Under the pieces are notes generated by a model, which worked only from the letters and a program-made list of their open reading frames with translations, was not told the DNA's origin and searched no databases. A stretch of 6,651 nucleotides of DNA from Actinomycetes bacterium (GTDB lineage Bacteria; Actinomycetota; Actinomycetes; Prado026): positions 1-6,651 of the forward strand of contig JALOLN010000108.1 of NCBI GenBank assembly GCA_025455945.1, read 5' to 3'. This document shows positions 5,964 through 6,651 of the stretch, in pieces. The position numbers were made by a program, and so were the translations under genes. Position 1 is the first letter of the stretch. Each line of letters begins with the position of its first letter.

Positions 5964-6651
5964 CGACCGTCGCGCAGTGGGTCCACGGCGCCCGTCCGCG
6001 CACCCTGCCGGCGGCCGTCGCGCCGGTGGCGGTGGGCACGGGCGCCGCCGCGGCCGGGGGCGGCGCGGTGTGGTGGAAGGCGCTGCTCGCGCTGACTGTG
6101 GCGCTGGCCCTGCAGGTCGGGGCGAACTACGCCAACGACTACAGCGACGGGATCCGGGGCACCGACGCCGAGCGGGTCGGCCCGATCCGGCTCGTGGGCA
6201 CCGGGACCGCCACGCCGGCCGCGGTGCGCGCCGCCGCGGTCGTCGCCTTCGCGGTGGCGGCGGCCGCCGGGCTGGTGCTGGCCGCGACGTCCGGCTGGTG
6301 GCTGGTCCTCGTCGGCGCGGCGGCGATCGTCGCGGCCTGGCTGTACACGGGGGGGCCTCGGCCGTACGGCTACGCCGGGCTCGGCGAGGCCTTCGTGTTC
6401 GTCTTCTTCGGGCTGGTGGCGGTCGTCGGCACGACCTACGTCCAGATCGGCCGGATCACGGCCCTGGCGGTCGCCGCCGCAGTGCCGATGGGGCTGCTCG
6501 CCTGCGCCGTCCTCGTGGTCAACAACCTGAGGGACATCCCGACGGACGACGCCGCGGGCAAGCGGACCCTCGCCGTGCGGCTGGGGGACGCCGCGACCCG
6601 CCGGCTGTTCGTCCTGCTGGTGCTCGTGCCGTTCGCCGTGCCGGTGCTGCT
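5960..6651 (+). CDS. menA: 1,4-Dihydroxy-2-naphthoate polyprenyltransferase, 5' part (3' end outside window)
   Basis: UbiA-family integral membrane enzyme that joins a polyprenyl chain to DHNA with loss of CO2, yielding demethylmenaquinone. The frame is open from ATG 5960 to the window edge: 230 complete codons, with perhaps 60-70 residues missing from an expected 290-300. The N-terminus WVHGARPRTLPAAVAPVAVG (7-26) is the usual MenA signature. The first Asp-rich motif is NDYSDGIRGTD at 59-69 and the second is NNLRDIPTDDAAGKRTLAVR at 188-207, with D192, D196 and GKRT; these bind the Mg-prenyl diphosphate. Hydrophobic stretches at roughly 17-34, 41-57, 87-110, 113-129, 141-161, 166-188 and 215-230 look like membrane helices. 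The start is set by the Shine-Dalgarno at 5951 and the 4-base overlap with menE. GKRT and the Asp pattern fit MenA better than UbiA or chlorophyll-type relatives. Confidence 0.96.
   Translation, partial: MTTVAQWVHGARPRTLPAAVAPVAVGTGAAAAGGGAVWWKALLALTVALALQVGANYANDYSDGIRGTDAERVGPIRLVGTGTATPAAVRAAAVVAFAVAAAAGLVLAATSGWWLVLVGAAAIVAAWLYTGGPRPYGYAGLGEAFVFVFFGLVAVVGTTYVQIGRITALAVAAAVPMGLLACAVLVVNNLRDIPTDDAAGKRTLAVRLGDAATRRLFVLLVLVPFAVPVL

Overview
The window is a very GC-rich (roughly 75% by eye) actinobacterial chromosome segment that holds almost a whole classical (o-succinylbenzoate) menaquinone biosynthesis cluster. GTG and TTG start codons, almost exclusive G/C third positions and poor ribosome-binding sites fit Actinomycetota. 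The gene set and the CATGAAGGGTCCC-like intergenic repeats make me lean towards Geodermatophilaceae (Blastococcus, Geodermatophilus, Modestobacter), but that family assignment is inference from memory, not something the sequence proves.

Layout: (1) 1-792, plus strand, the 3' part of an isochorismate synthase gene (menF/entC/dhbC type). (2) 793-1002, a 210-bp convergent intergenic region with two strong inverted repeats and an (AAGG)6 tract. (3) 1003-4719, minus strand, menB, then menC, then menD in transcription order. The 91-bp menB-menC spacer carries a third inverted repeat of the same family, and menC and menD overlap by the 4 bases ATGA. (4) 4720-4766, a 47-bp divergent intergenic region with probable face-to-face promoters for menB and menE. 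(5) 4767-6651, plus strand, menE followed by menA, again joined by an ATGA overlap. menA runs off the right edge.

Together the genes convert chorismate to demethylmenaquinone. MenF makes isochorismate. MenD adds the succinyl semialdehyde unit from 2-oxoglutarate. MenC dehydrates SHCHC to o-succinylbenzoate (OSB). MenE activates OSB to its CoA ester. MenB closes the naphthoquinone ring to give DHNA-CoA. MenA prenylates DHNA at the membrane. MenH (SHCHC synthase), a DHNA-CoA thioesterase, the prenyl diphosphate synthase and the final methyltransferase (MenG/UbiE) are not in this window.

I found no novel enzymatic system; all six genes are recognisable housekeeping enzymes with their catalytic motifs intact. 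The observations most worth a second look are non-coding: a family of related palindromic repeats in two of the three non-overlapping intergenic gaps, the tetranucleotide tract beside the menD stop, and the compact, possibly leaderless divergent promoter pair.
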